Shown here: positions 18,947 to 26,843 of the stretch, piece by piece
Numbering within the stretch: position 1 is the stretch's first letter
Layout: each line of letters opens with the position of its first letter
Assembly: GCA_902589825.1 (NCBI GenBank)
Contig: CACIUL010000014.1
Coordinates: 1-60,785, forward strand
Direction: 5' to 3'
From: an uncultured Verrucomicrobiota bacterium
Lineage (GTDB): Bacteria; Verrucomicrobiota; Verrucomicrobiia; Verrucomicrobiales; DEV007
Length of the DNA: 60,785 nucleotides
Notes under the pieces: model-generated
Databases searched by the model: none
Seen by the model: only the letters and a program-made list of their open reading frames with translations
What the model was told of the DNA's origin: nothing
Program-made: the position numbers and the translations under genes

Positions 18947-20284
18947 CTATTTCGGGTCGAACAGTTCAGCTTGGTAAGAGGAACGCATTAGTCCTGCGCT
19001 TATTCTGAGCATCTTACTGACGATGAAGTCGATTAATTTCGGTGGGACACTCTCGCCGATTGCTTGGGCTATGAGACTTCGTGTCACAGGTTTCCCTCCA
19101 ATTTCCCACCTGTATTCGTAATCCGTAATAGACTGAATGACAAGTGCCTCATAAACAGATAGCACCCGATTTTGTTCCGGATGAATTTTGTTGTCTGAGG
19201 CTTCGAAGGGAAAGTTTCTAGTAAGTGTTCTAGATGGTTCGTCCCACGGCATTCTTCGATAGGCCGAGTGGAACCCACTTATCAGTCTTCTCTCTCCACT
19301 TTGGGGATCGGTCATCGTGGGGCGGGGAAGCAGTAGTCCGCATTGTACGCAATATATCGGTGTCAATTTGTTGGACTGCCACCTTCCTTCCTGATGTTTG
19401 TCGACATATCGGGGGTTTTCTTGGGAGCCACAATCGGGATTAATGCATTGATTATTGAATGCCGTATCACCCTCGGGGGTATGGGTTACCCACAGGTATT
19501 TTTCCGGGTTCAGGATGTTTACGTAATGCAACGGATGAAAATCCTTCTTCGCTTCACGACCAGGTTTGGCGTCGAGCGGCGGAATGCCTCCTATGGCCTC
19601 ACGAAGAGTCACTGGTTTTGTGCGCTCGTCGCTCGGGAAAAATGTTCCGTCATTCGCACGGAAGTAGGCAATACCTTCGGGATCACGGGTGAAGACAGAA
19701 ATAAGTCGCTTGCGGATTTGGGGGATTCCGTAATCAGCGCAGGAGAGCACTTCGCCTCTTCCCGCATACTCAGGCCCAAGCTGTTCAGCGATATAGTCAA
19801 GAATTCTTACAGGCTCGCCATGTTCCGCTACCTTGATCATGGTGTTTTGCATGCCTGAGACATTCTCAAAAAGCACCCACCTTGGATGCAGCTTTGAAAT
19901 CACATCCATTGCCGGCAAGACCAGCCGGTTTCTCGGGTCTTCAGCTGGTCGGTTGCCATTCCGCGCCTCGGCATTCAGTTTTCCTACGCCATTGGTTGAC
20001 ATTCCCTGGCAAGGAGGAGTCGCGTAGAGCAAGAACAGTTCCTCATTTTGGAGGGCGTCTATTGAGTAGTTGATAATGTCCTCTTTGGTCTCCCAAATAT
20101 CACCAACGAACATTTTTGTTTCAGGGAAATTCTCATTATAGAGCTTGCCGCGATCACCCTTGAGTTCGCTGGCCGCGATGACGTCGATAGCGTTTTTCTC
20201 GATCCCTAATTCTCCGATCCCCGCTGACGAAAATAGGCTCACGGCCATTTTTCTCCCTTTGTGGTCGGTGTAGTCGCTTTCCAT
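18947..20284 (-). CDS. DNA (cytosine-5) methyltransferase A, with zinc-ribbon insert
   Basis: A 445-residue C5-cytosine methyltransferase. Motif I is LFSSAGIGELG, the catalytic C92 lies in TPPCQGMS, motif VI is FENVSG, motif VIII is QIRKRL, and a C-terminal motif X-like AQAIGESVPP is present. The target-recognition region contains four cysteines (C280, C285, C312, C315) in a C-x4-C...C-x2-C pattern, probably a zinc ribbon, which most such enzymes lack. It follows methyltransferase B by 45 bp on the same strand. With two m5C enzymes in one system, each probably modifies one strand of an asymmetric site. Start ATG at 20284; M13 is a possible alternative. Confidence 0.95.
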   Translation of the reverse strand: MESDYTDHKGRKMAVSLFSSAGIGELGIEKNAIDVIAASELKGDRGKLYNENFPETKMFVGDIWETKEDIINYSIDALQNEELFLLYATPPCQGMSTNGVGKLNAEARNGNRPAEDPRNRLVLPAMDVISKLHPRWVLFENVSGMQNTMIKVAEHGEPVRILDYIAEQLGPEYAGRGEVLSCADYGIPQIRKRLISVFTRDPEGIAYFRANDGTFFPSDERTKPVTLREAIGGIPPLDAKPGREAKKDFHPLHYVNILNPEKYLWVTHTPEGDTAFNNQCINPDCGSQENPRYVDKHQEGRWQSNKLTPIYCVQCGLLLPRPTMTDPQSGERRLISGFHSAYRRMPWDEPSRTLTRNFPFEASDNKIHPEQNRVLSVYEALVIQSITDYEYRWEIGGKPVTRSLIAQAIGESVPPKLIDFIVSKMLRISAGLMRSSYQAELFDPK

Positions 20285-20329
20285 AATATAAGTGGGTTCT
20301 TTCTTGTGTTGATTCCGGCTTGGCCCTTC

Positions 20330-21460
20330 TCATCTGAGCATTTTCCAAACTGCGCTAGCGATAGCTTTTCCAAGTAAAGGTGGCACAGCATTTCCGAGTT
20401 GGGCCGCTATTTCAGTGAGAGACCCACGAAAAATGTAGTCGTCATCAAAGCCCTGTAGTCGTGCAGCCTCTCGCGGCGTAATCGCGCGATTCTGGGTTGG
20501 ATGAATGCACTTGCTCGAAGCTACGCTCTGAAACTTAACTGTAATTGTTGTGGCTGGCCCTCCGGCATCTAGTCTTGAGTAGCAGGAACTGAATCCGCTG
20601 TTTACAAGATGCTTTGGAATGCAAGAGATATTGTCTCCGGAATGTTTGATGATTTCTAGAATTTTCGGTGAGTGGTTTGTGGCACGATGCAAAGTTAGAT
20701 CATGTGTTTTTTTTCGCCGCTGTCGTTGATACTTATTGCGTGGCTCAGCTGTGTAGATGAGGGCTTCCTCGTTACTTTGTAGGGGAGGAAGGTCGTCAAT
20801 GGCCTCCATCACACTGATGGCTGGTGGCAGCAATTCTAGTGCGAGTGGAGAGCGACTTTTGTCTCGGTAGCCGATTGAACGCCCCCTGAAAAAATGTGTC
20901 GGTTCTGGGAAAATAATTGGTGTTTGATCCCGGGAACCAATGAGTATGAACCGCTCTCTCTTCTGAGGGACTCCGTAGTTTGCCGCATTGAGAACCCTCC
21001 AATCCGTGGTGTAGGATAAGTCGGAGAAAACTTCCTGAATCTTCGCGAGAGTATTGCCGGAATCGTGGGTAAGAAGCCCGACTACATTCTCAAGGACAAA
21101 CACTTTTGGCCTGAAGTATTCGACGAAACGTGCGAAATTTAGAAACAAGTTGTTCCTCTCGTCTTCCTCTAGGGAAGATCGATTTGGGCGTAGGGATGAA
21201 AATCCCTGACAAGGAGGCCCACCAACAATCAGGTCTATTTTCGAAGTATTGATTTGCTCGGCAACACGCGACGGTTCTGTTTCCCGAATGTCCTCTGTCG
21301 AAACCATGCAACGCGCATGATTTGCACTCGCTGTTTTCGCAGCTTCCCGGTTTGAGTCGATTGCGTATACAATCTCGAAGCTGTCAGAGTAATCGACAAA
21401 ACCTTGGGTAAAGCCACCAGTGCCACAAAAAAGATCAATTAAAGTAATTCGTTCCTGCAT
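20330..21460 (-). CDS. DNA (cytosine-5) methyltransferase B
   Basis: A 376-residue C5-cytosine methyltransferase with all core motifs: DLFCGTGGFTQGF (I), catalytic C84 in GGPPCQGFSS (IV), LENVVGL (VI), QKRERFILIG (VIII), RLQGFDD and AQLGNAVPP (IX-X). The recognition domain is unlike that of methyltransferase A, so the two are not recent duplicates and probably read different strands or half-sites. The start overlaps the end of the 168-residue gene upstream by 22 bp. It belongs to the restriction-modification cluster and protects host DNA. Confidence 0.96.
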   Translation of the reverse strand: MQERITLIDLFCGTGGFTQGFVDYSDSFEIVYAIDSNREAAKTASANHARCMVSTEDIRETEPSRVAEQINTSKIDLIVGGPPCQGFSSLRPNRSSLEEDERNNLFLNFARFVEYFRPKVFVLENVVGLLTHDSGNTLAKIQEVFSDLSYTTDWRVLNAANYGVPQKRERFILIGSRDQTPIIFPEPTHFFRGRSIGYRDKSRSPLALELLPPAISVMEAIDDLPPLQSNEEALIYTAEPRNKYQRQRRKKTHDLTLHRATNHSPKILEIIKHSGDNISCIPKHLVNSGFSSCYSRLDAGGPATTITVKFQSVASSKCIHPTQNRAITPREAARLQGFDDDYIFRGSLTEIAAQLGNAVPPLLGKAIASAVWKMLR

Positions 21461-21945
21461 TTGGAAGGAGGGCTAATTTTGCTAAAAATCGATTGTCCAT
21501 TGTTTGGCTGTGACGCTGGCTCTTGTTGAGAAATTGAGCTCATCTGGGGGTCGTGTGCCAATGTTATGTCGAGAACGTAAGATTTGAGTTGTTCTTCTAC
21601 TGTGAACTGACTTAAAGCCTTTTCCTTTATCGCTTCATATTCGGCATCCTCTGGTAATTCAAAAGAATAATCCGTACCAAAGAAGTTCTCCTTCCATTGC
21701 TTATACCCATAACTCTTAGCATCTCTGTGTGGATCCTCATTTGGATCTAGCATATAGCGCAGAGGTTTCTGATTATAATCGAGGCGTTTATGAAGAACAC
21801 GTAAAGGTAAAGCATCTGCCTCTTCCTTCCATGCTGTTCCTCTCAGTTTCTTTTTAGCCTCCTCCGCAGAAATTCCCTCTTCCTGCTCAATATCCAGAGC
21901 TAATTTCTCGTTAGTTGGTTTGAGATCATATTTCCTGCCAGCCAT
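21439..21945 (-). CDS. Unrecognised 168-residue protein coupled to the methyltransferases
   Basis: I do not recognise the family. The protein is hydrophilic and charged, with a lysine-rich start (MAGRKYDLKPTNEKL), an aromatic middle (YGYKQWKENFFG) and a serine/glutamine-rich tail. No signal peptide or membrane segment is seen. It overlaps methyltransferase B by 22 bp in another frame, so the two are co-transcribed and possibly translationally coupled. That position could mean a DNA-binding or accessory role in the restriction-modification system, or an integrase-linked gene. Base composition is more AT-rich than the host. The ATG at 21945 gives the longest frame. Confidence 0.6.
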   Translation of the reverse strand: MAGRKYDLKPTNEKLALDIEQEEGISAEEAKKKLRGTAWKEEADALPLRVLHKRLDYNQKPLRYMLDPNEDPHRDAKSYGYKQWKENFFGTDYSFELPEDAEYEAIKEKALSQFTVEEQLKSYVLDITLAHDPQMSSISQQEPASQPNNGQSIFSKISPPSKCRNELL

Positions 21946-22219
21946 TCATAACACAATATGAGATCCATTTTACTGTATCAACATCCCTTCGCAAAAAACA
22001 CATGTATCCCCATAGAAAACGAACCGACATAAAATTTGTATAGGCATTAAATAACAGCTTTTAAACACCCCCCCTATCGGAATTTTAGACCCACCCCCCT
22101 GCTCCATTCTGCGGCTTTTGCGACACGAGGCCCTTTTTGTCGCTTATGTGTCGCAAGCTCTCGCCATTATTTAACGTACATACAGAAAAGGTTATGTATT
22201 AGGATTCACTGCTCACCGC

Positions 22220-23485
22220 TCACTGCACAGCTTGCCACTCTATATCGGGAACCTTCTCGAAATTCCTCTTAATGGTTTCATGATCTATATGTGTATACAT
22301 CTCATTAACTCTATCTGTGGACTGCCCTACAGATTTCTTCCGCACATCCATAGAGACATCGTTGTTAGCCATATCAGAGATGGCACTATGTCTTAGGCAA
22401 TGGAAAGTCCTTTCGCCCATTATCGGCTTCCCCTTCTTGTCTTTAAGGTATTGGTGAGGGACTGCTTTGGGGACTCCTGCTTTCACCATCAACTTCTCAG
22501 CAAAGTAATCTGATCTCATATCCCGATTCATTGCTTGGATATCGGGGAAGATATAACCTTTCTTTTTAAGCCCTATAAACTTCAAGTAATTCCAAGTAGA
22601 ATCCTTTAAATAAGCTACCATCGGCTTTCTATTTTTAAGCTTCTTCGCCCTCATCTGCTTATTATTTTGATCTACAACTATTCTAGTTCCTGGATCTATA
22701 TCTTCCCATCTCAAGTTGGCTAATACTGAAATCCTCCAACCTGTGTTAGCTCCGCATAGGATCATACCTTTCCAGTTCCCTTCAGCAGATTGAATGAGCG
22801 TTTGTATTTCTGGACGAGTAAAAGGAACCTTGAGCGTAGAATCATCTTCTGGTAACTCCTTCACCCCTAGCCCAATATTTCTTGAGATCAGACCATCAAC
22901 GTAAGCATCTTTGATTGCCCCTTTAATTACAGACATCTTGTAATTAATAGTCTTCTTGGTGATCTTCGTTTCCTCTCTTTCCCTTAGTAACCCTCGCTGT
23001 AATTCGTATAAATCAGCAGGTTCTAGTTCTACCAATCTCTTATCCAGTATGCCGACAGACGTTCTATCAAAAGACTTAATAGCATGTCCGTAAGTTTTAT
23101 AATTCGATTCGGATACCATCTCCTTCTTCCTAATCATCCAATCTAGGAAATGCCTTTTGAGTGTTGGAAGTTTAAGGTCCTTGCCTGCCGCAATCTCGTG
23201 GAGTTTAACGACTGCTTTAATCCCATCCTCTGCATTCCACCCTTTTCTATTCTGTTCAGCAACGAACCTCTCTAGATATTCCTGCACCTCTTCACCTCGC
23301 TTAGATTGGTGTTTACTGAGCTTACTCTGCTCAACCTCCCATTCATTAGCGAGATGCTTAGCCTCACGTTTCTTGGTTAATCCCGTTTTTTTATAGGCAT
23401 ATTTACCATTGGCGAGTTTATATCTCGCAAACCAGTATGGGCTTGCGAATCCATCCTTCTTTCTCTTTCTGTATACAGTAGCCAT
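22220..23485 (-). CDS. Tyrosine-type site-specific integrase
   Basis: A 421-residue phage-type integrase. The N-terminal part holds an AP2-like arm-binding domain (residues 1-50), then a SAM-like core-binding domain (about 110-210). The catalytic domain has R251 (GANTGWRISVLANLRW), H362/R365 (FHCLRHS) and nucleophile Y397 (MYTHID). The usual second histidine of the LGH motif is Q here (VGQS). It sits about 165 bp from attR and reads away from it, the usual layout for islands inserted at tRNA 3' ends. It should catalyse recombination between the 46-bp repeats. AT-rich codon use differs from the host. Confidence 0.96.
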   Translation of the reverse strand: MATVYRKRKKDGFASPYWFARYKLANGKYAYKKTGLTKKREAKHLANEWEVEQSKLSKHQSKRGEEVQEYLERFVAEQNRKGWNAEDGIKAVVKLHEIAAGKDLKLPTLKRHFLDWMIRKKEMVSESNYKTYGHAIKSFDRTSVGILDKRLVELEPADLYELQRGLLREREETKITKKTINYKMSVIKGAIKDAYVDGLISRNIGLGVKELPEDDSTLKVPFTRPEIQTLIQSAEGNWKGMILCGANTGWRISVLANLRWEDIDPGTRIVVDQNNKQMRAKKLKNRKPMVAYLKDSTWNYLKFIGLKKKGYIFPDIQAMNRDMRSDYFAEKLMVKAGVPKAVPHQYLKDKKGKPIMGERTFHCLRHSAISDMANNDVSMDVRKKSVGQSTDRVNEMYTHIDHETIKRNFEKVPDIEWQAVQ

Positions 23486-23650
23486 AGTTTCAAATTGCTA
23501 TAGCTCTCAAATAATATGGGGTTCCAAATACAGGAAATGGATGTACCCCCATGTAGTGGCAACAAAGTGGCAACACTTAGAGAGATTAAATAGCATCAAT
23601 TAGATTTAGGTCTTAAGTTAAGACCCTTGAAATGCTGTGTTACTTATATA

Positions 23651-23696
23651 GTTTACACCCAGTTGGTCGGCGGTTCGATCCCGTCCCCGCGCACCA
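23651..23696 (+). repeat. Attachment repeat attR (copy of tRNA-Val 3' end)
   Basis: 46 bp identical to 16077-16122, covering the anticodon loop to CCA of tRNA-Val. It lacks the 5' half, so it is not a functional tRNA. It marks the right edge of the island; chromosomal sequence resumes at 23697. Confidence 0.95.
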
Positions 23697-23717
23697 TTCC
23701 CCTTCCACCTCGTCTTC

Positions 23718-24629
23718 ATGGAAATGCAAAGTATCAAACCCGCCGCAATACCGGCAGGCAGCAGGCATGGCGGCTGGAAAGCAAGACTTCCTGCTTTTTT
23801 AACCCTCCTGCTTGCCGCCTTGGCAACAAGTGGTGATGGCATGGGACAGAAAACGGGAAGCGGCAGCAAACAAGGGAAACTCGCCAAGTCGATCAATGCA
23901 CAAACCGGCAAGCTGTTGCCGGAAAAACCCGAAAGGGACGAGATCTTTGACGCATATGTTTCCAAGACATCTCCGGATGTTGCCTGGGGCAGCGCATGGA
24001 TGAAAGCCATTGATTTTTCAGGAGTGGCGTGGGACAACCCCCGAACCCTGACCATGATATCGCCAAGGCATGCACTGATGGCACGGCACTACCAGCGCAA
24101 AATTGGCAGCAAGGTGACATTCCATGACCGGCGCGGCAGGCCGGTGACACGGAAAATAAAAGGGATCGAGAACCTTATGCACGATATCGCCGTCGTGATA
24201 CTCGACGAGGACCTGCCAGCAACAATAAAGGCCTATCGCCTGCTGCCACCGGGCGAATCGTATTCCGAGTTACTCCGGGGAAGCCATGCGTTGATCACCT
24301 CCTGGGCAAACGGCACACGCAAAGTTCACATCCACGCGGTGTTCTCTGTTTTCTCAGGATTGGTCACCTTTGTGGATGCGGCAACGCTGCCAGCCAAGTT
24401 CTTTAATAAACTCATCAAGGGAGACAGCGGAAACCCGTCTTTCCTGTGGCTGAACAATGAACCGGTCCTCATTGAAACCCATACCTACGGTGGATCGGGA
24501 AGGGGCCCTTTTTTCAGCACGCCGGAGAACTTCGGCAAAATCAATGCGGCCATGCTCAAGCTAAGCAAGGCCCAAAAGGCCCCTGTCTATCAACTGAAAA
24601 CGGTTCCGCTTTCCCTGCCTTCGGATTAA
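23718..24629 (+). CDS. Secreted trypsin-like serine peptidase
   Basis: A 303-residue protein with an N-terminal hydrophobic export segment and a chymotrypsin-fold signature. Probable triad: H124 in ISPRHALMARHY (H118 is the alternative), D156 in HDIAVVILD, and S237 in KGDSGNPSF. The role is likely extracytoplasmic proteolysis; the target is unknown. The start is only 21 bp beyond attR, so in the uninserted chromosome the gene would begin about 20 bp after the tRNA-Val CCA end and could be read from the tRNA promoter. The present promoter may therefore be supplied by the island end. Confidence 0.8.
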   Translation: MEMQSIKPAAIPAGSRHGGWKARLPAFLTLLLAALATSGDGMGQKTGSGSKQGKLAKSINAQTGKLLPEKPERDEIFDAYVSKTSPDVAWGSAWMKAIDFSGVAWDNPRTLTMISPRHALMARHYQRKIGSKVTFHDRRGRPVTRKIKGIENLMHDIAVVILDEDLPATIKAYRLLPPGESYSELLRGSHALITSWANGTRKVHIHAVFSVFSGLVTFVDAATLPAKFFNKLIKGDSGNPSFLWLNNEPVLIETHTYGGSGRGPFFSTPENFGKINAAMLKLSKAQKAPVYQLKTVPLSLPSD

Positions 24630-24709
24630 TCAGAGGCATTAATGGCACCTCTCCACTCTCAGGTGCCGCACCTCCACGAGAAACACACGGGCTGTTGCCC
24701 GAAATACCG

Positions 24710-26284
24710 CTACTGGGGCACGGGATTACGGGCCGGGTCATAGGGCATCCGTGACCAGTCCGAACAGAACGGCGAAGCGGGAAGACCCGCCCTGCTATAC
24801 AGGTTCCATGGCCGTCCGGGAGCGGCTTCAGGATGGCAGGCATACCGGACGGCAAGCGGTTTTTGCAGTCCCTGGCTCTTCACCTCGACAAAAGATCCAT
24901 GGATCCTGGCCGTTGCCCTTCGCCATTTACCCTCTGCTCCGCACAACTCAAACCCGTTCAGGGGAGTATTCGGCCGGGGTGCCCACTTGCCAACTCCCTC
25001 CATTCTCCCTGCCGTCAACCCTCCTTCGGCATGATGGAATTCTATGACAAGGGTGTCCCCGCGAACCGTCATTCCCCGGTAAACAGGACCACTGCTTGCC
25101 ACATCATGGCCATGGATCCTGGCAAGCGGCCAAAGTGCAAGGCGCTCACCGACATCAATCTTGTTGGGCGGGTGAATATCGCCGGCATTGTCCAGGTCAA
25201 CCGTCACGACCATGCCGGAATTCTCCTGATCAAGTGCACGGCGCTGTTCTTCGCGCAGGTAGGTCCATGCATAACTCTTCCATTGCGGCAACTGCACGAA
25301 ATAAAACGGCAGGTCTGGTCTCTGCCAAGCATGACGCCAGCCAAGCATCAGGGCACGCATCTTGTGGGCATAATGGCGCGGGTCCTCCCCGTGCCCGGAA
25401 TTGGATTCACCCTGATACCAGATGGCCCCGCGGATTGCATAAGGTGCCACCGGGGCAATGCGACCATTGTAAATAGCCCCGGCAAGCCACGCCGGGCTGC
25501 GGGCAAAAGTGCCGCCTGGCAGTCGCCTGACCGCATTGATATCACCGGCCTTTGCAAAGGCAGCGAGTTTCTCAAGGGTCGGATGGCCTGTAAATGCCTC
25601 AAAGGGAATATAGGGCTCGATCGGGGTGCCGCCCCATGCGCAGTCAATAATTCCAAGCGGAACACCCAGTTCCTGGTGGAGACGCCTGGCAAAGACAAAG
25701 GCCACTGCTGAATGGTTCACAACTGATCCGGGGTTACACACATGCCAACTTCCCCCGGCAAGGTCATCCTGTGGCAGGCGCGCATCCCGTTCATTGACCT
25801 TGCGCAGCCTGATACCTCCGAGTTGAGCCCCCTCAACCAGTATCCTGCCTTCGGGCAAACGTCGGGCCATTTGCCCGGTGGTGTATGCCATGTTGGACTG
25901 ACCACCTGAAAACCAGACCTCGCCAACCAGCACATCGCGGATCACCACAGGGTCTTCGCCTGGCACAGAACGAATCCGCATTACCCTGCCGGCAGCATTT
26001 GCCTCCATAGGCTCCAGCCTAACCTGCCAGCGCCCGTCATCAGCCGCCTTTGCCTCCACGGATTGCCCGGCAAATTCAACCACCACCACTTGCCCGGCAT
26101 CCGCCCTGCCCCATACCGGAACCGGAAGATCACGCTGCAACACCATGTGGTCGGAAAAAATCCGGGCAGGGCTGGGGGCAGCGGGCATCAACCCTGCCAG
26201 TGCGAAGCTCAGGGCCATTATCACCACTGCCCTGCAGTTATTAAAGGCAGAGGAAATCACTGGAGATTTCATGGAGTCAGCCAT
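24710..26284 (-). CDS. Sialate O-acetylesterase-like SGNH hydrolase
   Basis: A 524-residue secreted esterase. After a signal peptide (about residues 18-36), the SGNH block FSGGQSNMAY supplies the serine, and WYQGESNS supplies the second conserved block. The C-terminal DIHPPNK holds the D-x-x-H pair. Enzymes of this family remove O-acetyl groups from sialic acids or from plant and algal polysaccharides such as acetylated xylan. Neighbours give no single polysaccharide locus, but a sulfatase and other secreted hydrolases are in the window. A second possible start is M5. The 3' end faces the protease gene. Confidence 0.92.
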   Translation of the reverse strand: MADSMKSPVISSAFNNCRAVVIMALSFALAGLMPAAPSPARIFSDHMVLQRDLPVPVWGRADAGQVVVVEFAGQSVEAKAADDGRWQVRLEPMEANAAGRVMRIRSVPGEDPVVIRDVLVGEVWFSGGQSNMAYTTGQMARRLPEGRILVEGAQLGGIRLRKVNERDARLPQDDLAGGSWHVCNPGSVVNHSAVAFVFARRLHQELGVPLGIIDCAWGGTPIEPYIPFEAFTGHPTLEKLAAFAKAGDINAVRRLPGGTFARSPAWLAGAIYNGRIAPVAPYAIRGAIWYQGESNSGHGEDPRHYAHKMRALMLGWRHAWQRPDLPFYFVQLPQWKSYAWTYLREEQRRALDQENSGMVVTVDLDNAGDIHPPNKIDVGERLALWPLARIHGHDVASSGPVYRGMTVRGDTLVIEFHHAEGGLTAGRMEGVGKWAPRPNTPLNGFELCGAEGKWRRATARIHGSFVEVKSQGLQKPLAVRYACHPEAAPGRPWNLYSRAGLPASPFCSDWSRMPYDPARNPVPQ

Positions 26285-26309
26285 GCGAACCTGTCACGTT
26301 GACTTCCCC

Positions 26310-26735
26310 TTAAATAACCCGCCCCTGCATGCCCCGTCCAACCTGGCCGAGAATTGCCCCGATAATGGCGGACAAGACGCCACTCCCAGCCAGCACCCAA
26401 AACCCAACAACCCCGCCAGCAATCATCAACAATAACCCGCCGTAACCCATAATGTGGGAAGTCAGCACCAGCGTTTTCGCCGTGGCTGCTTTGGAAGCAT
26501 CCTCTGCCTGGGTCACAGGCGGAGGCACAGGCGGTTCGAGCATCGGCTGTATATCCGCCATGGCGATTGCCGTTTGCCACTGTGTCTCGCCGGCACGACG
26601 CACTTGCGTCTGGGCATTCACCTTGCCCTGAGCAATCCAAGCTTGCAGGCCCCCGCGGTCAACCGGGCCGTATTCGTGGCCATCGATTCCTATGATATGA
26701 TATTGAATGTTACCCGTTTCTTCTGGAGATTTCAT
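26310..26735 (-). CDS. GYF_2 (DUF4339) domain membrane protein
   Basis: A 141-residue protein. Residues about 10-60 form a GYF_2/DUF4339 domain (YGPVDRGGLQAWIAQGKVNAQTQV and the W-Q pair that follows), a small fold thought to bind proline-rich peptides. Then come a proline-rich linker (PPVPPPV) and two C-terminal hydrophobic segments rich in glycine. Such proteins are common in Verrucomicrobiota and Planctomycetota, with no assigned function. It lies 26 bp upstream of the esterase gene on the same strand and may be co-transcribed with it. Confidence 0.75.
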   Translation of the reverse strand: MKSPEETGNIQYHIIGIDGHEYGPVDRGGLQAWIAQGKVNAQTQVRRAGETQWQTAIAMADIQPMLEPPVPPPVTQAEDASKAATAKTLVLTSHIMGYGGLLLMIAGGVVGFWVLAGSGVLSAIIGAILGQVGRGMQGRVI

Positions 26736-26843
26736 GCCCGTGATTAATTAGTTACAATGTGGCAACCATGCCACCTGACCTGCAAGATAAAAGCGGCATC
26801 CGCCACACCAGAGGACAATACGCAAAGCCTTGGATAACCGGCA

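Larger units (their letters stand above)
16077..23696. mobile_element. Integrative island at tRNA-Val carrying a restriction-modification locus
   Basis: About 7.6 kb bounded by 46-bp direct repeats of the tRNA-Val 3' end, with a tyrosine integrase next to the distal repeat. All cargo genes are on the minus strand: integrase, an unknown 168-residue protein, two C5-cytosine methyltransferases, a controller protein and two PD-ExK endonuclease subunits. The integrase half looks more AT-rich than the host genes. No transfer, replication or phage structural genes are seen, so mobility beyond excision would need outside help. No gene for an excision factor was recognised. Confidence 0.93.
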
